A DNA stretch of 7,468 nucleotides from an uncultured Micrococcales bacterium (GTDB lineage: Bacteria > Actinomycetota > Actinomycetes > Actinomycetales > Microbacteriaceae): NCBI GenBank assembly GCA_903831585.1, contig CAIKYE010000156.1, positions 1-7,468 on the forward strand, read 5' to 3'. Position numbers and translations under genes: made by a program. The notes below the pieces were generated by a model. That model was given only the letters and a program-made list of their open reading frames with translations, had not been told where the DNA came from and made no database searches. Position 1 is the stretch's first letter, and each line of letters begins with the position of its first letter. This document shows, one piece after another, positions 1-6,999 of this stretch.

Positions 1-374
1 TACTCATTCCGGTTCTTGAAGACACCCTCGATCGCTCTCTGCTCTTGGCGGCCAGCATGGATGCGCGCGGCTTCGGTCGCAAATCCACTCAGAGTAAGGG
101 TGAACTGCTGTTAGCGCGGCTACTCGGGCTGCAGGCCCTGCTAGCGATAACCGTGGGGGTTTTCACCCTGCTAAGCGGCTTCTCGCCTGCCGCTGCCCTG
201 GTTTTGCTGCTAGTTGGCCTCGTTACTTCGTTGATTAGCGTTCGAATCACATCGAGACGAAACACGCGAACCAGCATCTCGCGCACCGCTCGCACCTGGG
301 TCGACTTTGCCGTCTTGGCAAGCTGCGCCGCTGGGCTAGCACTTAACTTTTCGACGGCGGTGAGTTTGATTTGA
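1..374 (+). CDS. ecfT: ECF transporter transmembrane (T) subunit, EcfT/CbiQ family, 3' part only
   Basis: This is the C-terminal part, about 123 residues, of the membrane coupling subunit of an ECF importer. The reading frame is open from base 3 at the window edge, so a TTG at 45 is an internal codon and not the start. The visible part opens with LIPVLEDTLDRSLLLAASMDARGFGR (written in pieces: LIPVLEDTLDRS, LLLAASMDARGFGR), which matches the EcfT coupling-helix region with its Ala-Arg-Gly motif that contacts the ATPases. Two hydrophobic segments follow (roughly bases 105-240), then a basic stretch and a last hydrophobic helix ending at the stop. The family is usually about 200-280 residues, so half or more lies upstream of the window. 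Its TGA stop overlaps the TTG start of the ATPase gene by 4 bp, indicating translational coupling in one operon. Confidence 0.88.
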   Translation, partial: LIPVLEDTLDRSLLLAASMDARGFGRKSTQSKGELLLARLLGLQALLAITVGVFTLLSGFSPAAALVLLLVGLVTSLISVRITSRRNTRTSISRTARTWVDFAVLASCAAGLALNFSTAVSLI

Positions 375-1963
375 TCAGTCTGAAAAACTTCACCTTTAGC
401 TATAAGAACGGTGACGAGCCAAAACTCAATCGAGTAAACATCAACGTCGATGCCGGGCAATTCGTTTTGGTTTGCGGCGCTACCGGTGGCGGCAAGTCAA
501 CCCTGTTGAAAGCGCTGGTTGGTCTGGTTCCACATTTCACCGGTGGAACCGCAAGTGGCGTTCGTTTGGTTGACGGCATCGACTTCAGCCGTGCGATGCC
601 GCACGATTCGGCACACCTGATCGGATTTGTAAATCAGCAACCCGAAGGCGCGTTCGTGGCCGACACGGTTCTCGAAGAACTCGCTTTTGCGTTGGAGCAG
701 TTAGCAATCACTCGCGACGAAATGATTCGACGAGTTGACGTGGCCCTCGCGGCAACCGGCTTGAGCGAATTACGCGATCGCAAACTTACCGAACTCTCTG
801 GCGGGCAGCAGCAACGAGTCGCAATTGCTGCTGCGTTGAGTGCCGGGCAAAAGATTCTGATTCTTGACGAACCAACATCTGCACTGGACCCAGCCGCCGC
901 GACTGAACTTCTCGAGTTCATCTTCAATCTGTGCCGCACGCAGTCAATCACGGCGATAATTGCTGAGCATCGAATCGAACGATTGATTGGTCTTGTCGAT
1001 TCGGTGATCGTGGTCAACAGCGATGGCACTGTTTCGCAAGGCATGCCCGCGACCCAACTGGCAAACTTCAAGTTCGTTCCCCCGCTTATCGAGATGGCGC
1101 ACCTGATGAAGTGGCCCGAGGTTCTGCTCAGCATCGACCAAGCCGCTGAAAGATTTGCGCTGAGCAAACCGGCCACACCCAAGCGCATCGCCCACCTGCC
1201 TTTGGGTGAGCAGGTCGTGCTGGCAGAAAATGTCTGCGTCGATTACGGCTCAATTAGGGCGGTTGATCGAGTTTCGCTTTCGTCCAAACGCGGCGAAATC
1301 ATTGCCATCACTGGTGAAAACGGCTCTGGTAAGACCTCTCTGCTATGGGCGCTTCAGGGTTCGGGCATCAAGACCGACGGCACAATTTCGATTGCCGGCC
1401 AAGACCCCGCAAAGCTGAGCCCAACCGCAAGACTGGCCGTGGTCACGATGGTCCCTCAACAGGCGGCCGACCTGCTGTTTTTGCCGAGCCTCGGTGAAGA
1501 ACTCACCGAATCTGACCAGGTGGCCGAGTCGCAATCTTCTGCAACCAGTCGTATTTTTGAACAGTTCAGCGGTCGAGTCGATCCGGCGATTCATCCGAGA
1601 GATTTAAGCAGTGGCCAACAGTTGTCTCTGGTACTAGCGATGCAGCTTGCAAAAGATGCATCGGTGGTGCTTCTCGATGAACCCACTCGCGGGCTCGACT
1701 ATGCGACCAAGCGTCAGGTGGCGCAGGTGCTGCGAGATTTAGCAGCGAAAGGCAAGTGCGTGATTTTTGCATCGCACGACGTCGAGTTCATCGCTCAATC
1801 TGCAGATCGTGTCATACAACTTGAAGCTGGGAAGATTATTGCAGATCACTCGGTCGAGCAAGCCCTTGAATATTGCGAAGAAAATGCACTTTCAAGTCAA
1901 GTTGCTCAAATCACAAAACTACCCGGGGTAATCGCATTGCAACAGTTGGCTACCGATGACTAG
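371..1963 (+). CDS. ECF transporter fused double ATPase (EcfA-A' on one chain)
   Basis: This 530-residue protein carries two complete ABC ATPase domains and should power the ECF importer from the cytoplasmic face. Domain 1 has Walker A GATGGGKST (36-44), a Q-loop at 89-90, signature LSGGQ (142-146), Walker B ILILDEP (162-168, Glu167) and switch His200. Domain 2 has Walker A GENGSGKTS (315-323), Q-loop VPQQ (361-364), signature LSSGQ (412-416), Walker B VVLLDEP (432-438, Glu437) and His469. Both sites therefore keep their catalytic residues. The tandem design resembles dedicated (group I) ECF systems such as YkoD rather than separate EcfA1/EcfA2 proteins. The start is TTG at 371, inside the EcfT stop; GGTGAG at 359-364 with a 6-nt spacer is a plausible Shine-Dalgarno site and supports it. 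The stop overlaps the next gene by 8 bp. The class is certain; the transported substrate is not shown. Confidence 0.95.
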   Translation: MISLKNFTFSYKNGDEPKLNRVNINVDAGQFVLVCGATGGGKSTLLKALVGLVPHFTGGTASGVRLVDGIDFSRAMPHDSAHLIGFVNQQPEGAFVADTVLEELAFALEQLAITRDEMIRRVDVALAATGLSELRDRKLTELSGGQQQRVAIAAALSAGQKILILDEPTSALDPAAATELLEFIFNLCRTQSITAIIAEHRIERLIGLVDSVIVVNSDGTVSQGMPATQLANFKFVPPLIEMAHLMKWPEVLLSIDQAAERFALSKPATPKRIAHLPLGEQVVLAENVCVDYGSIRAVDRVSLSSKRGEIIAITGENGSGKTSLLWALQGSGIKTDGTISIAGQDPAKLSPTARLAVVTMVPQQAADLLFLPSLGEELTESDQVAESQSSATSRIFEQFSGRVDPAIHPRDLSSGQQLSLVLAMQLAKDASVVLLDEPTRGLDYATKRQVAQVLRDLAAKGKCVIFASHDVEFIAQSADRVIQLEAGKIIADHSVEQALEYCEENALSSQVAQITKLPGVIALQQLATDD

Positions 1964-2720
1964 ACAGCCGTTGATTTCGAAACTCTCAATTGCGGTCGCG
2001 GCGATTGCTTCGCTTCTCATGTTTGCCTGGCCGCTGCTAATTGCAACGAACAGTCAAAATGAAAACCTATTAGCTCAGGCCGTGTTTCTCGCGCTAATGC
2101 CGATGATGATCGTGATCACTCTGGTTGAGTTTGCCACCGGTGAAATTGGCTCTCGGCAATTAGCGATTCTCGGAGTAATGACCGCCATCAATGCGGTTGT
2201 GCGCTTGCTCGGGGCGGGAACCGCCGGCATCGAAACAGCGTTTTTCTTGATCATCATCGGCGCATACGTTTTCAGAAGCGGCTTCGGATTCATACTCGGC
2301 AGCTCGTCAATTCTTGTCTCTGCACTGCTCGGTGCGGGCGTCGGTCCGTGGTTGCCGTTCCAGATGATGGCGGCCGGATTGGTTGGAATTGGCGCTGGTG
2401 CCCTGCCGAGATTCAAGCCCAAGGCTGCTCAGCTACTGACGCTATGCCTCTATGCGGTCTTCGCCAGTTTTGTTTACGGAGCCCTCATGACCCTCTGGAA
2501 CTGGCCGTTTTTGGCCGGAGGCGAGTCGTCGGTTTCTTACCTGGCCGGTGCTGGGCTTGGGCCTAACCTGCTGCGCTTTTTGAATTACGAAATAGTCACC
2601 GGCGGTTTTCTCTGGGATGCCGGTCGCGCCATAACCACCTGCGTGTTGATTCTGCTAACTGCACCAGCGCTATTAGCAACGCTTAGGCGCGCGGCCAATC
2701 GTGGCGGTTTCGAAAACTAG
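1956..2720 (+). CDS. ECF transporter S component (substrate-binding membrane subunit), substrate unknown
   Basis: This 254-residue, very hydrophobic protein has about six membrane segments (roughly residues 10-30, 38-56, 68-84, 90-125, 160-180, 220-243) and a basic C-terminus (LRRAANRGG). From memory it resembles the actinobacterial ECF S proteins encoded beside EcfT and a double ATPase. Shared features include a central VGPWLPFQMMAAGLVGIGAG block (129-148), a Trp-Asn-Trp-Pro segment near 181-184 and WDAGRAITT (220-228). An S component binds the vitamin or cofactor and topples in the membrane to release it. It does not resemble YkoE (the HMP-type S protein) or a clear BioY, ThiT or RibU. A cobalamin-type (CbrT-like) or other vitamin substrate is possible but only a guess. 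The ATG at 1956 overlaps the ATPase stop by 8 bp, so expression is probably coupled. Its TAG stop sits in the CTAG shared with the opposing TRIC gene. Confidence 0.85.
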   Translation: MTRQPLISKLSIAVAAIASLLMFAWPLLIATNSQNENLLAQAVFLALMPMMIVITLVEFATGEIGSRQLAILGVMTAINAVVRLLGAGTAGIETAFFLIIIGAYVFRSGFGFILGSSSILVSALLGAGVGPWLPFQMMAAGLVGIGAGALPRFKPKAAQLLTLCLYAVFASFVYGALMTLWNWPFLAGGESSVSYLAGAGLGPNLLRFLNYEIVTGGFLWDAGRAITTCVLILLTAPALLATLRRAANRGGFEN

Positions 2721-3361
2721 ACCCGCCAAGATGGCACACGCCATCTGAATACGATTACCGCAACTCGAAGCGCGATGGTCACAACGGCTCCAATGGTCAC
2801 CGAAAGTGGGGCAGGCAGTGCCATCACGTCTGCTAGCACGACAATCCAGCAACCTAAGAAAGCAACCGAGGCGTACGGCTGGTGATCTGTGAATGCTCTC
2901 GGCACCTGGTTAGTGAAAACATCTCGAAGCACACTGCCGAAAATTGAAGTGATGACTCCCATAATTACGGCAACGATTGCCGATGTTCCGGACTGCAGGG
3001 CAATCATGGTTCCACCCGAAGCGAATACACCAAGACCTAGAGCATCGGGCCACTGCATTGCCCGCTCGGTGAACTCGAAGTGACGACCTCTGAAGAAAAT
3101 CATCGCTAGGCCGCAAATTACAAGAATCGTCCAAATCCACCAGTCGTTGGCAATCCAGAAAAGTGGGCTGCGATTCAACAGGATGTCGCGAAGGGTTCCG
3201 CCACCAAAAGCAGCAACTGCCGTAACCATTGCCATGCCGACTATGTCGAGTTTCTTGCGCGCGGCCTCAATCAAACCTGAGAACGCAAAGGCCAGGGTGC
3301 CGAGAACCTCAAACGGCAGGTTGAAGTTGGTTACCCACCACTGAATTTGTTCGTTCGACAC
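2717..3361 (-). CDS. TRIC/UPF0126 family membrane channel (YadS-like)
   Basis: This 214-residue integral membrane protein has seven predicted membrane segments and the internal duplication of the UPF0126/TRIC family. The two repeat signatures are FGGGTLRDILLNRSP (52-66) and FGSVLRDVFTNQVP (141-154), each with the conserved Arg-Asp pair (58-59 and 146-147). In the second copy the usual double glycine is reduced to Gly-Ser. Bacterial homologues of eukaryotic TRIC channels form trimeric cation, chiefly K+, channels; the role in this organism is unknown. The start is GTG at 3361, giving the usual family N-terminus just before the first helix. No strong Shine-Dalgarno site is visible. The start lies 4 bp after the mannosidase stop, so re-initiation or coupling is likely. 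The 3' end overlaps the S-component gene by the 4 bases CTAG. The family call is secure. Confidence 0.92.
   Translation of the reverse strand: MSNEQIQWWVTNFNLPFEVLGTLAFAFSGLIEAARKKLDIVGMAMVTAVAAFGGGTLRDILLNRSPLFWIANDWWIWTILVICGLAMIFFRGRHFEFTERAMQWPDALGLGVFASGGTMIALQSGTSAIVAVIMGVITSIFGSVLRDVFTNQVPRAFTDHQPYASVAFLGCWIVVLADVMALPAPLSVTIGAVVTIALRVAVIVFRWRVPSWRV
2729..2746. terminator. Perfect hairpin at the convergent junction, candidate terminator
   Basis: AGATGGC (2729-2735), loop ACAC, and GCCATCT (2740-2746) form a perfect 7-bp stem starting 9 bases after the S-component stop. A further inverted repeat, TGGCGG (2702-2707) with CCGCCA (2723-2728), brackets the stop codons. No T-run follows on the + strand and only a distant TTTT follows on the - strand, so this is not a classic intrinsic terminator. 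It lies inside the last codons of the opposing TRIC gene, where it encodes Arg-Trp-Arg-Val-Pro-Ser. The hairpin is seen directly; a termination or mRNA 3'-end role is inferred from its position. Confidence 0.4.
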
Positions 3362-3365
3362 AGTT

Positions 3366-6300
3366 CTAGTATCGCTTGAATCTCAAGGTAGCAATCTTGA
3401 AAGGCCGCATCGATAGCTGAATTTCACCGGTTGACTTTGCAACCAAGTCGCTCTGAGAGGGCATCTCTTCTTCTAGCAAATTGACGAGCGAAACGCTCTG
3501 GTATTCGAAGTTCGCGGTAATCGAAGTCGACGTTCTGGTGCCGAGACCCTCATAAAGTCTCACAATCAAGTCTCCAGAGCCGTCTTCGGCGAGCTTTACC
3601 GACTCGACCACGACATTGGCCCTCTCGATAGCAATAATCGGTTCGACCGCGGTAGCTCCCTTATGCGACCTTAGCTCGAGATTCATGCGGAAACCCTCAG
3701 ATATTGAGTCGACAACCGAAGACCCGACCTTGACCGATGTGCGCACGGTTTGCCTACCCTGATCGGTGTTTGGGTCTGGATAGACCGGCGAGCGCAAAAG
3801 AGACTCACGAATCTGCACGTAAGACCGGCCATTATCTAGCTGCTTGCGCGTGACATCGTGACCATAGGTTGAGTCGTTTGCAACGGTTACGCCAAATTCT
3901 GGCTCTGCCACTCGAAGCCAGCGGTGAGCGCAGGTTTCGAAGCGGGCGACATCCCAGGCGGTGTTGGTGTGAATCGGTCTCTCGATGTGGCCAAACTGAA
4001 TTTCTGAAATCGCCTTGGATGTCTGCACGTCGACCGCGAACGCCAGCTTCATAAGTTTGTGGGTTTCGTGCCAGTCAATGTTCGAGGTGATTTCAACCAC
4101 ATTTGAATCGTGAAGAAGAATCACATCCTGAGAAATCTTTGACTCGCCAAAAGTGCGACTGATTCGCAAACCGACACCAAGAGCTGAATCTGAGAGCATT
4201 TCGATGCTGTCGACGTTACGAATTTCGGTCATGTTGTGGGTGTAGTGATGTTCGATTTCCCAGGCATCCCAGTTGGTTGGCAGATCACGATAAATCTGCA
4301 CCACGTTGGCTTCGGCTCCGACGGGAATCACTTCTCGCGCCTGCGCTAGGTCAATCATGCTCGTGATTATGCCTTCGGCGTTGAAAGACAGCTTGAGGTG
4401 TTCGTTCTCGAGTGTGTAGCCACCGTTGCCATTGGTAACGCGAGCAGAAGGATTTGATTTGACAGCTATGGAACCTGCGAAAGGTGCGATTCCGCCTAGG
4501 CTAACCGGCGAAGAGTTGAAGTGATATTCAATCTCGCCCGAACCGCTCAGTGCATCAAGACTCTCGACAATTAGGCCATCGAGCAAGACGCGAACTTCTT
4601 CGTGCTTGCGCTCTGCTTCTTGGTGAACCCAGGCAATTGATGAGCCCGGCAAAATGTCATGGAATTGCATAAGCAAAATCGTCTGCCAAGCAGTTTCTAA
4701 TTCTTGCTTTGGGTAAGTCTTGCCCACGCGCACGGCTGCTGTTGAGCACCAAAGCTCAGCCTCGCGAAGCAGGTGTTCGTTGCGACGATTGCCCTGCTTG
4801 GTCTTGAGTTGAGATGTATAAACGCCTCGGTGGTACTCGAGATACATCTCACCGAACCACACCGGAGGTGCGTCATAGTCTGCGCTTGCCTGTTCGAAGA
4901 ACTCGAGCGGAGTCGAGAGTTTCACCTGTGGCGAGCCTTCTAGGTCACTGGCGCGCTCAGCCGCAGCCAACATCTCTCGAGTTGGGCCACCGCCGCCATC
5001 ACCCCATCCGTATGGAACCATCGATACGTTCGAGACGCCTTTTTCGGAATACTGGCGCTCAGTCTTGGCCAAATCGGCTTGGCCCAGATCTGAGTTGTAT
5101 GTGTCGACCGGCGTGAAGTGGCTAAACAATTGCGTGCCGTCGATGCCCTCCCAGTTGAAGGTGTGGTGTGGCATGCGGTTGGTGTCATTCCAAGACATCT
5201 TTTGCGAGAAGAAGTACTTGGATCCGGTGGCGGCGGCAACCTGCGGCAAAGCGCCGCTGAAACCAAAGGAGTCCGGCAACCAAACTTCGGTTGCGTTGAT
5301 GCCGAACTCTTCTTTGAAGAACTTCTGCCCATAAATGAACTGGCGCGCCATTGCCTCTGACCCAATCATGTTGGTGTCTGACTCAACCCACATTCCACCA
5401 ACCGGAATGAATCTTCCGTCGGCGACGCGCTTCTTGATGCCACTAAAGACCTGCGGATAAAACTGCTTCATCCAAGAAAACTGCTGCGCAGACGAGCAGG
5501 CAAAGGTGAACGAGGGGTCTCTATCCATGAGATCGAGAACGTTTGAGAAAGTGCGCGCACACTTGCGAATCGTCTCGCGAACCGGCCAGAGCCAGGCCGA
5601 ATCGATGTGCGCGTGGCCAACAGCAAAGACCTGGTGCGAGCTGGCGTTTGCCGGCTTAGCCAAAAGAGGCCGCAGAATTTCGCGAGCTTTTGTCGCCGCC
5701 GAAGCAGCCTCGTCGATCTCGCAAAGGTCAACAACAGACTCGAGGGCTAGAAGAATCTCACTGCGACGAGGCGCATCTGCACTCAGATGCTTCATGAGCC
5801 CGCGAAGGGTGATGATGTCTTGGTGCAAATTCCAGACAGCTGAGTCAAGAACTGCTGCGTGCATTTGGGTCACTCGGTAGAGATGAACCCGAGGAGCAGT
5901 TGCCTTGTCGCCGAGTGGCGTCGCCTTGAAACTCCACGCCCCGGCAACGTTGGCGTTCGAAGCTGCCTCAATATAAAAGTCGATTTTGTTCGACTTCTTG
6001 GTGTCGACAGAAATCCAGCGGTTGAACGGCTCTATCGCCTTGATGATTTTGCCGCTCGGGTCATAGGCAAGACCCTCGGCCTGAAAGCCGGGCTGGTGGT
6101 CGCCAAGATTGCGATCCCACTGCGGATACTGAACTGGAACGCTTGAACCTGAACCTTCGAACCCCAGGTCGACCAAAATCTCAATTTGCAGGTCTTGCCC
6201 AACCCATTGCGACGGAACCTCGCCAGTGACGTGAAACCAGGTTGTGCCCCAAGGCAAACCCCAGGTTTGCCCGATGTTGAAATCTGAAAAGGTCTGTGCG

Positions 6301-6446
6301 GTTGCGTGCTCGAAAGAGACCGGTTCACCCGGGGCTTCCCACGAAGTTACGGTCAGAGGCGATGTTTCTGAATAGAGCGATGGAAGCAGGGACTCAACCA
6401 TGAAACGATTGAGCCGCGCTTCAATCATTCGTTCGTTCTTGAACAT
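3366..6446 (-). CDS. Alpha-mannosidase, glycoside hydrolase family 38 (cytosolic type)
   Basis: This 1026-residue enzyme should release terminal alpha-linked mannose by the retaining GH38 mechanism. Residues 1-260 form the N-terminal region of long bacterial/Ams1-like mannosidases. The catalytic domain begins at about 272 with VGHAHIDSAWLWP. By comparison with characterised GH38 enzymes, the Zn ligands are His280, Asp282, Asp392 (nucleophile, in WLPDSFGFS) and His596 (in QFHDILPGSS). The central helical domain has GEMYLEYHRGVYTSQ (532-546) and GNRRN; a beta-sandwich C-terminal region runs from about 640 to 1026. All catalytic residues are present and the length is full. No signal peptide is visible, so it probably acts on internalised or internal mannosides. 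The ATG at 6446 is supported by GAAGGGGA (6451-6458) about 5 nt upstream; Met7 is a weaker alternative. It is probably co-transcribed with the TRIC gene. No sugar transporter or regulator is in the window, so the natural substrate is unknown. Confidence 0.95.
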   Translation of the reverse strand: MFKNERMIEARLNRFMVESLLPSLYSETSPLTVTSWEAPGEPVSFEHATAQTFSDFNIGQTWGLPWGTTWFHVTGEVPSQWVGQDLQIEILVDLGFEGSGSSVPVQYPQWDRNLGDHQPGFQAEGLAYDPSGKIIKAIEPFNRWISVDTKKSNKIDFYIEAASNANVAGAWSFKATPLGDKATAPRVHLYRVTQMHAAVLDSAVWNLHQDIITLRGLMKHLSADAPRRSEILLALESVVDLCEIDEAASAATKAREILRPLLAKPANASSHQVFAVGHAHIDSAWLWPVRETIRKCARTFSNVLDLMDRDPSFTFACSSAQQFSWMKQFYPQVFSGIKKRVADGRFIPVGGMWVESDTNMIGSEAMARQFIYGQKFFKEEFGINATEVWLPDSFGFSGALPQVAAATGSKYFFSQKMSWNDTNRMPHHTFNWEGIDGTQLFSHFTPVDTYNSDLGQADLAKTERQYSEKGVSNVSMVPYGWGDGGGGPTREMLAAAERASDLEGSPQVKLSTPLEFFEQASADYDAPPVWFGEMYLEYHRGVYTSQLKTKQGNRRNEHLLREAELWCSTAAVRVGKTYPKQELETAWQTILLMQFHDILPGSSIAWVHQEAERKHEEVRVLLDGLIVESLDALSGSGEIEYHFNSSPVSLGGIAPFAGSIAVKSNPSARVTNGNGGYTLENEHLKLSFNAEGIITSMIDLAQAREVIPVGAEANVVQIYRDLPTNWDAWEIEHHYTHNMTEIRNVDSIEMLSDSALGVGLRISRTFGESKISQDVILLHDSNVVEITSNIDWHETHKLMKLAFAVDVQTSKAISEIQFGHIERPIHTNTAWDVARFETCAHRWLRVAEPEFGVTVANDSTYGHDVTRKQLDNGRSYVQIRESLLRSPVYPDPNTDQGRQTVRTSVKVGSSVVDSISEGFRMNLELRSHKGATAVEPIIAIERANVVVESVKLAEDGSGDLIVRLYEGLGTRTSTSITANFEYQSVSLVNLLEEEMPSQSDLVAKSTGEIQLSMRPFKIATLRFKRY

Positions 6447-6450
6447 GGAT

Positions 6451-6458
6451 TCCCCTTC
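6451..6458 (-). promoter_or_regulatory. Shine-Dalgarno site of the mannosidase gene
   Basis: On the - strand the sequence reads GAAGGGGA, then AATCC, then ATG. The purine-rich GGGG core lies 5 nt from the ATG at 6446, which favours that start over the in-frame Met codon six codons later. Confidence 0.65.
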
Positions 6459-6471
6459 AAATCATCAGTTC

Positions 6472-6477
6472 ATTATA
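6472..6477 (-). promoter_or_regulatory. Candidate -10 box (TATAAT) for the mannosidase gene
   Basis: A perfect TATAAT on the - strand lies 25 bases upstream of the mannosidase ATG. It would place the transcript start near 6465 and give a leader of about 19 nt containing the Shine-Dalgarno site. No TTGACA-like -35 box is found at 16-19 bp spacing, because that region is the GC-rich stem of the ssrA terminator (for example CGCCAG at 6495-6500). There is also no TGn extended -10 motif. The hexamer is seen; its use as a promoter is inferred, and an activator or read-through from ssrA may be needed. Confidence 0.4.
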
Positions 6478-6504
6478 GAAAAAGCCCGCCATTGCTGGCG
6501 GGCT
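6478..6504 (-). terminator. Intrinsic terminator downstream of ssrA
   Basis: AGCCCGCCA (6483-6491) and TGGCGGGCT (6496-6504) form a 9-bp perfect stem with the 4-nt loop at 6492-6495. On the - strand it is followed directly by a T-run (6479-6482, plus the last stem T). It lies 25 nt after the CCA end of tmRNA. This is a textbook Rho-independent terminator for ssrA. On the + strand the trailing sequence is GTTTCT, so activity in that direction would be weaker. Confidence 0.85.
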
Positions 6505-6528
6505 GTTTCTCACATGGGATGTTGCAGA

Positions 6529-6896
6529 TGGTGGAGATGGGGGGAATTGAACCCCCGTCCAATGCAATGATCATGGCACTTCTACGGGTGTATCTTCAAT
6601 AAGGTTCTACTCGGCCCCGGCGCTAGCTTGAAGCGACATATCCGACAGGCCCAGCCATAGTTAAAGTCCCGAGTGCCCCTACGACATAAACACTCAGCGA
6701 GATTTCTAAATGACGCCAGGCTCTAAAACGAAATCAGATTTAGGCTGACGGACTTCAGGCTAGCTTATGCAGCTAGGGCGAAGTCGGTGCGGTTTGATTT
6801 GGCACCTATAGTTTGCAGCGGACATTAACGAGTTGACGCTACATTCTCGACCCGCTTCTTCCATTCAAAAATGCAATGTCGAAACCGATCATCCCC
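6529..6896 (-). ncRNA. ssrA: Transfer-messenger RNA (tmRNA)
   Basis: tmRNA rescues ribosomes stalled on broken mRNAs and tags the nascent protein for proteolysis. The mature RNA is about 368 nt. The 5' end reads GGGGATGATCGGTTTCGACA, the conserved tmRNA start. The 3' end reads GGGTTCAATTCCCCCC, then ATCTCCACCA, giving a T-arm and an encoded CCA tail. GGGGATG at the 5' end pairs with CATCTCC at the 3' end in a 7-bp acceptor stem with one G-U pair. The tag frame lies about 94 nt from the 5' end. It follows smpB on the same strand, the common actinobacterial order, and ends at a strong terminator. The 5' end is probably made by RNase P from a longer transcript. Open frames across this stretch have no protein character. 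Confidence 0.97.
6765..6803 (-). other. tmRNA proteolysis-tag reading frame (AKSNRTDFALAA, then TAA)
   Basis: Inside tmRNA, starting at GCC (6801-6803), the frame reads Ala-Lys-Ser-Asn-Arg-Thr-Asp-Phe-Ala-Leu-Ala-Ala and stops at TAA (6765-6767). The Ala-Leu-Ala-Ala end is the degron recognised by ClpXP-type proteases in the family. The RTDFALAA ending is typical of actinobacterial tags. The exact resume codon is assigned from the position and the reading frame, not by experiment. Confidence 0.9.
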
Positions 6897-6974
6897 ATGT
6901 TTAGTTATCAAACCTCTTTCGAGGCTCTATAAGAGTAAACCCTGGCGCCGACATTCGCCAGAGCCAGGGGCTGT
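6897..6974 (-). other. ssrA 5' spacer/leader with two stem-loops
   Basis: Between the smpB terminator and mature tmRNA, two inverted repeats are visible. The first pairs 6940-6946 with 6963-6969 (CCCTGGC/GCCAGGG, 7 bp, 16-nt loop, with an alternative TGGCG/CGCCA pairing inside). The second pairs 6911-6916 with 6921-6926 (AGCCTC, loop GAAA, GAGGTT on the - strand, one G-U pair), a GNRA-capped hairpin 14 nt before the mature 5' end. Possible but weak -10 elements are TATAGA and GATAAC; neither has a clear -35 partner. The region probably holds the ssrA promoter or a processed leader, but I cannot place the transcript start. Confidence 0.4.
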
Positions 6975-6999
6975 GAAAAGACTGCGAGCTGGGTCGCAG
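6975..6999 (-). terminator. Candidate weak terminator just after smpB
   Basis: Immediately after the smpB TAA, the - strand reads CTGCGA, loop CCCAGC, TCGCAG, then TCTTTTC. The stem is 6 bp and perfect (6982-6987 with 6994-6999) and a short T-rich stretch follows. The short stem and interrupted T-run suggest partial termination, so some smpB transcripts may continue into ssrA. Confidence 0.55.

Noticed and set aside
89..1195. Open frames on the - strand opposite the ecfT/ATPase genes
   Set aside because: The + strand frames carry full ABC motifs; the antisense frames have no family features and simply mirror their codon pattern.
4940..5365. 141-codon open frame on the - strand inside the mannosidase gene
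   Set aside because: It lies in another frame of the GH38 catalytic region, is rich in Arg, Ser and Thr with no recognisable motif, and the mannosidase frame is complete and conserved here.
5506..6146. Open frames of 124 and 95 codons on the + strand opposite the mannosidase N-terminal half
   Set aside because: They are antisense shadows of a well-supported gene, with atypical composition and no domain character.
6529..6560. 3' end of ssrA as an attachment site for an integrated island
   Set aside because: tmRNA 3' ends are common integration sites, but I see no integrase gene, no direct repeat of the tmRNA end elsewhere in the window, and no obvious composition change in the neighbouring mannosidase gene.
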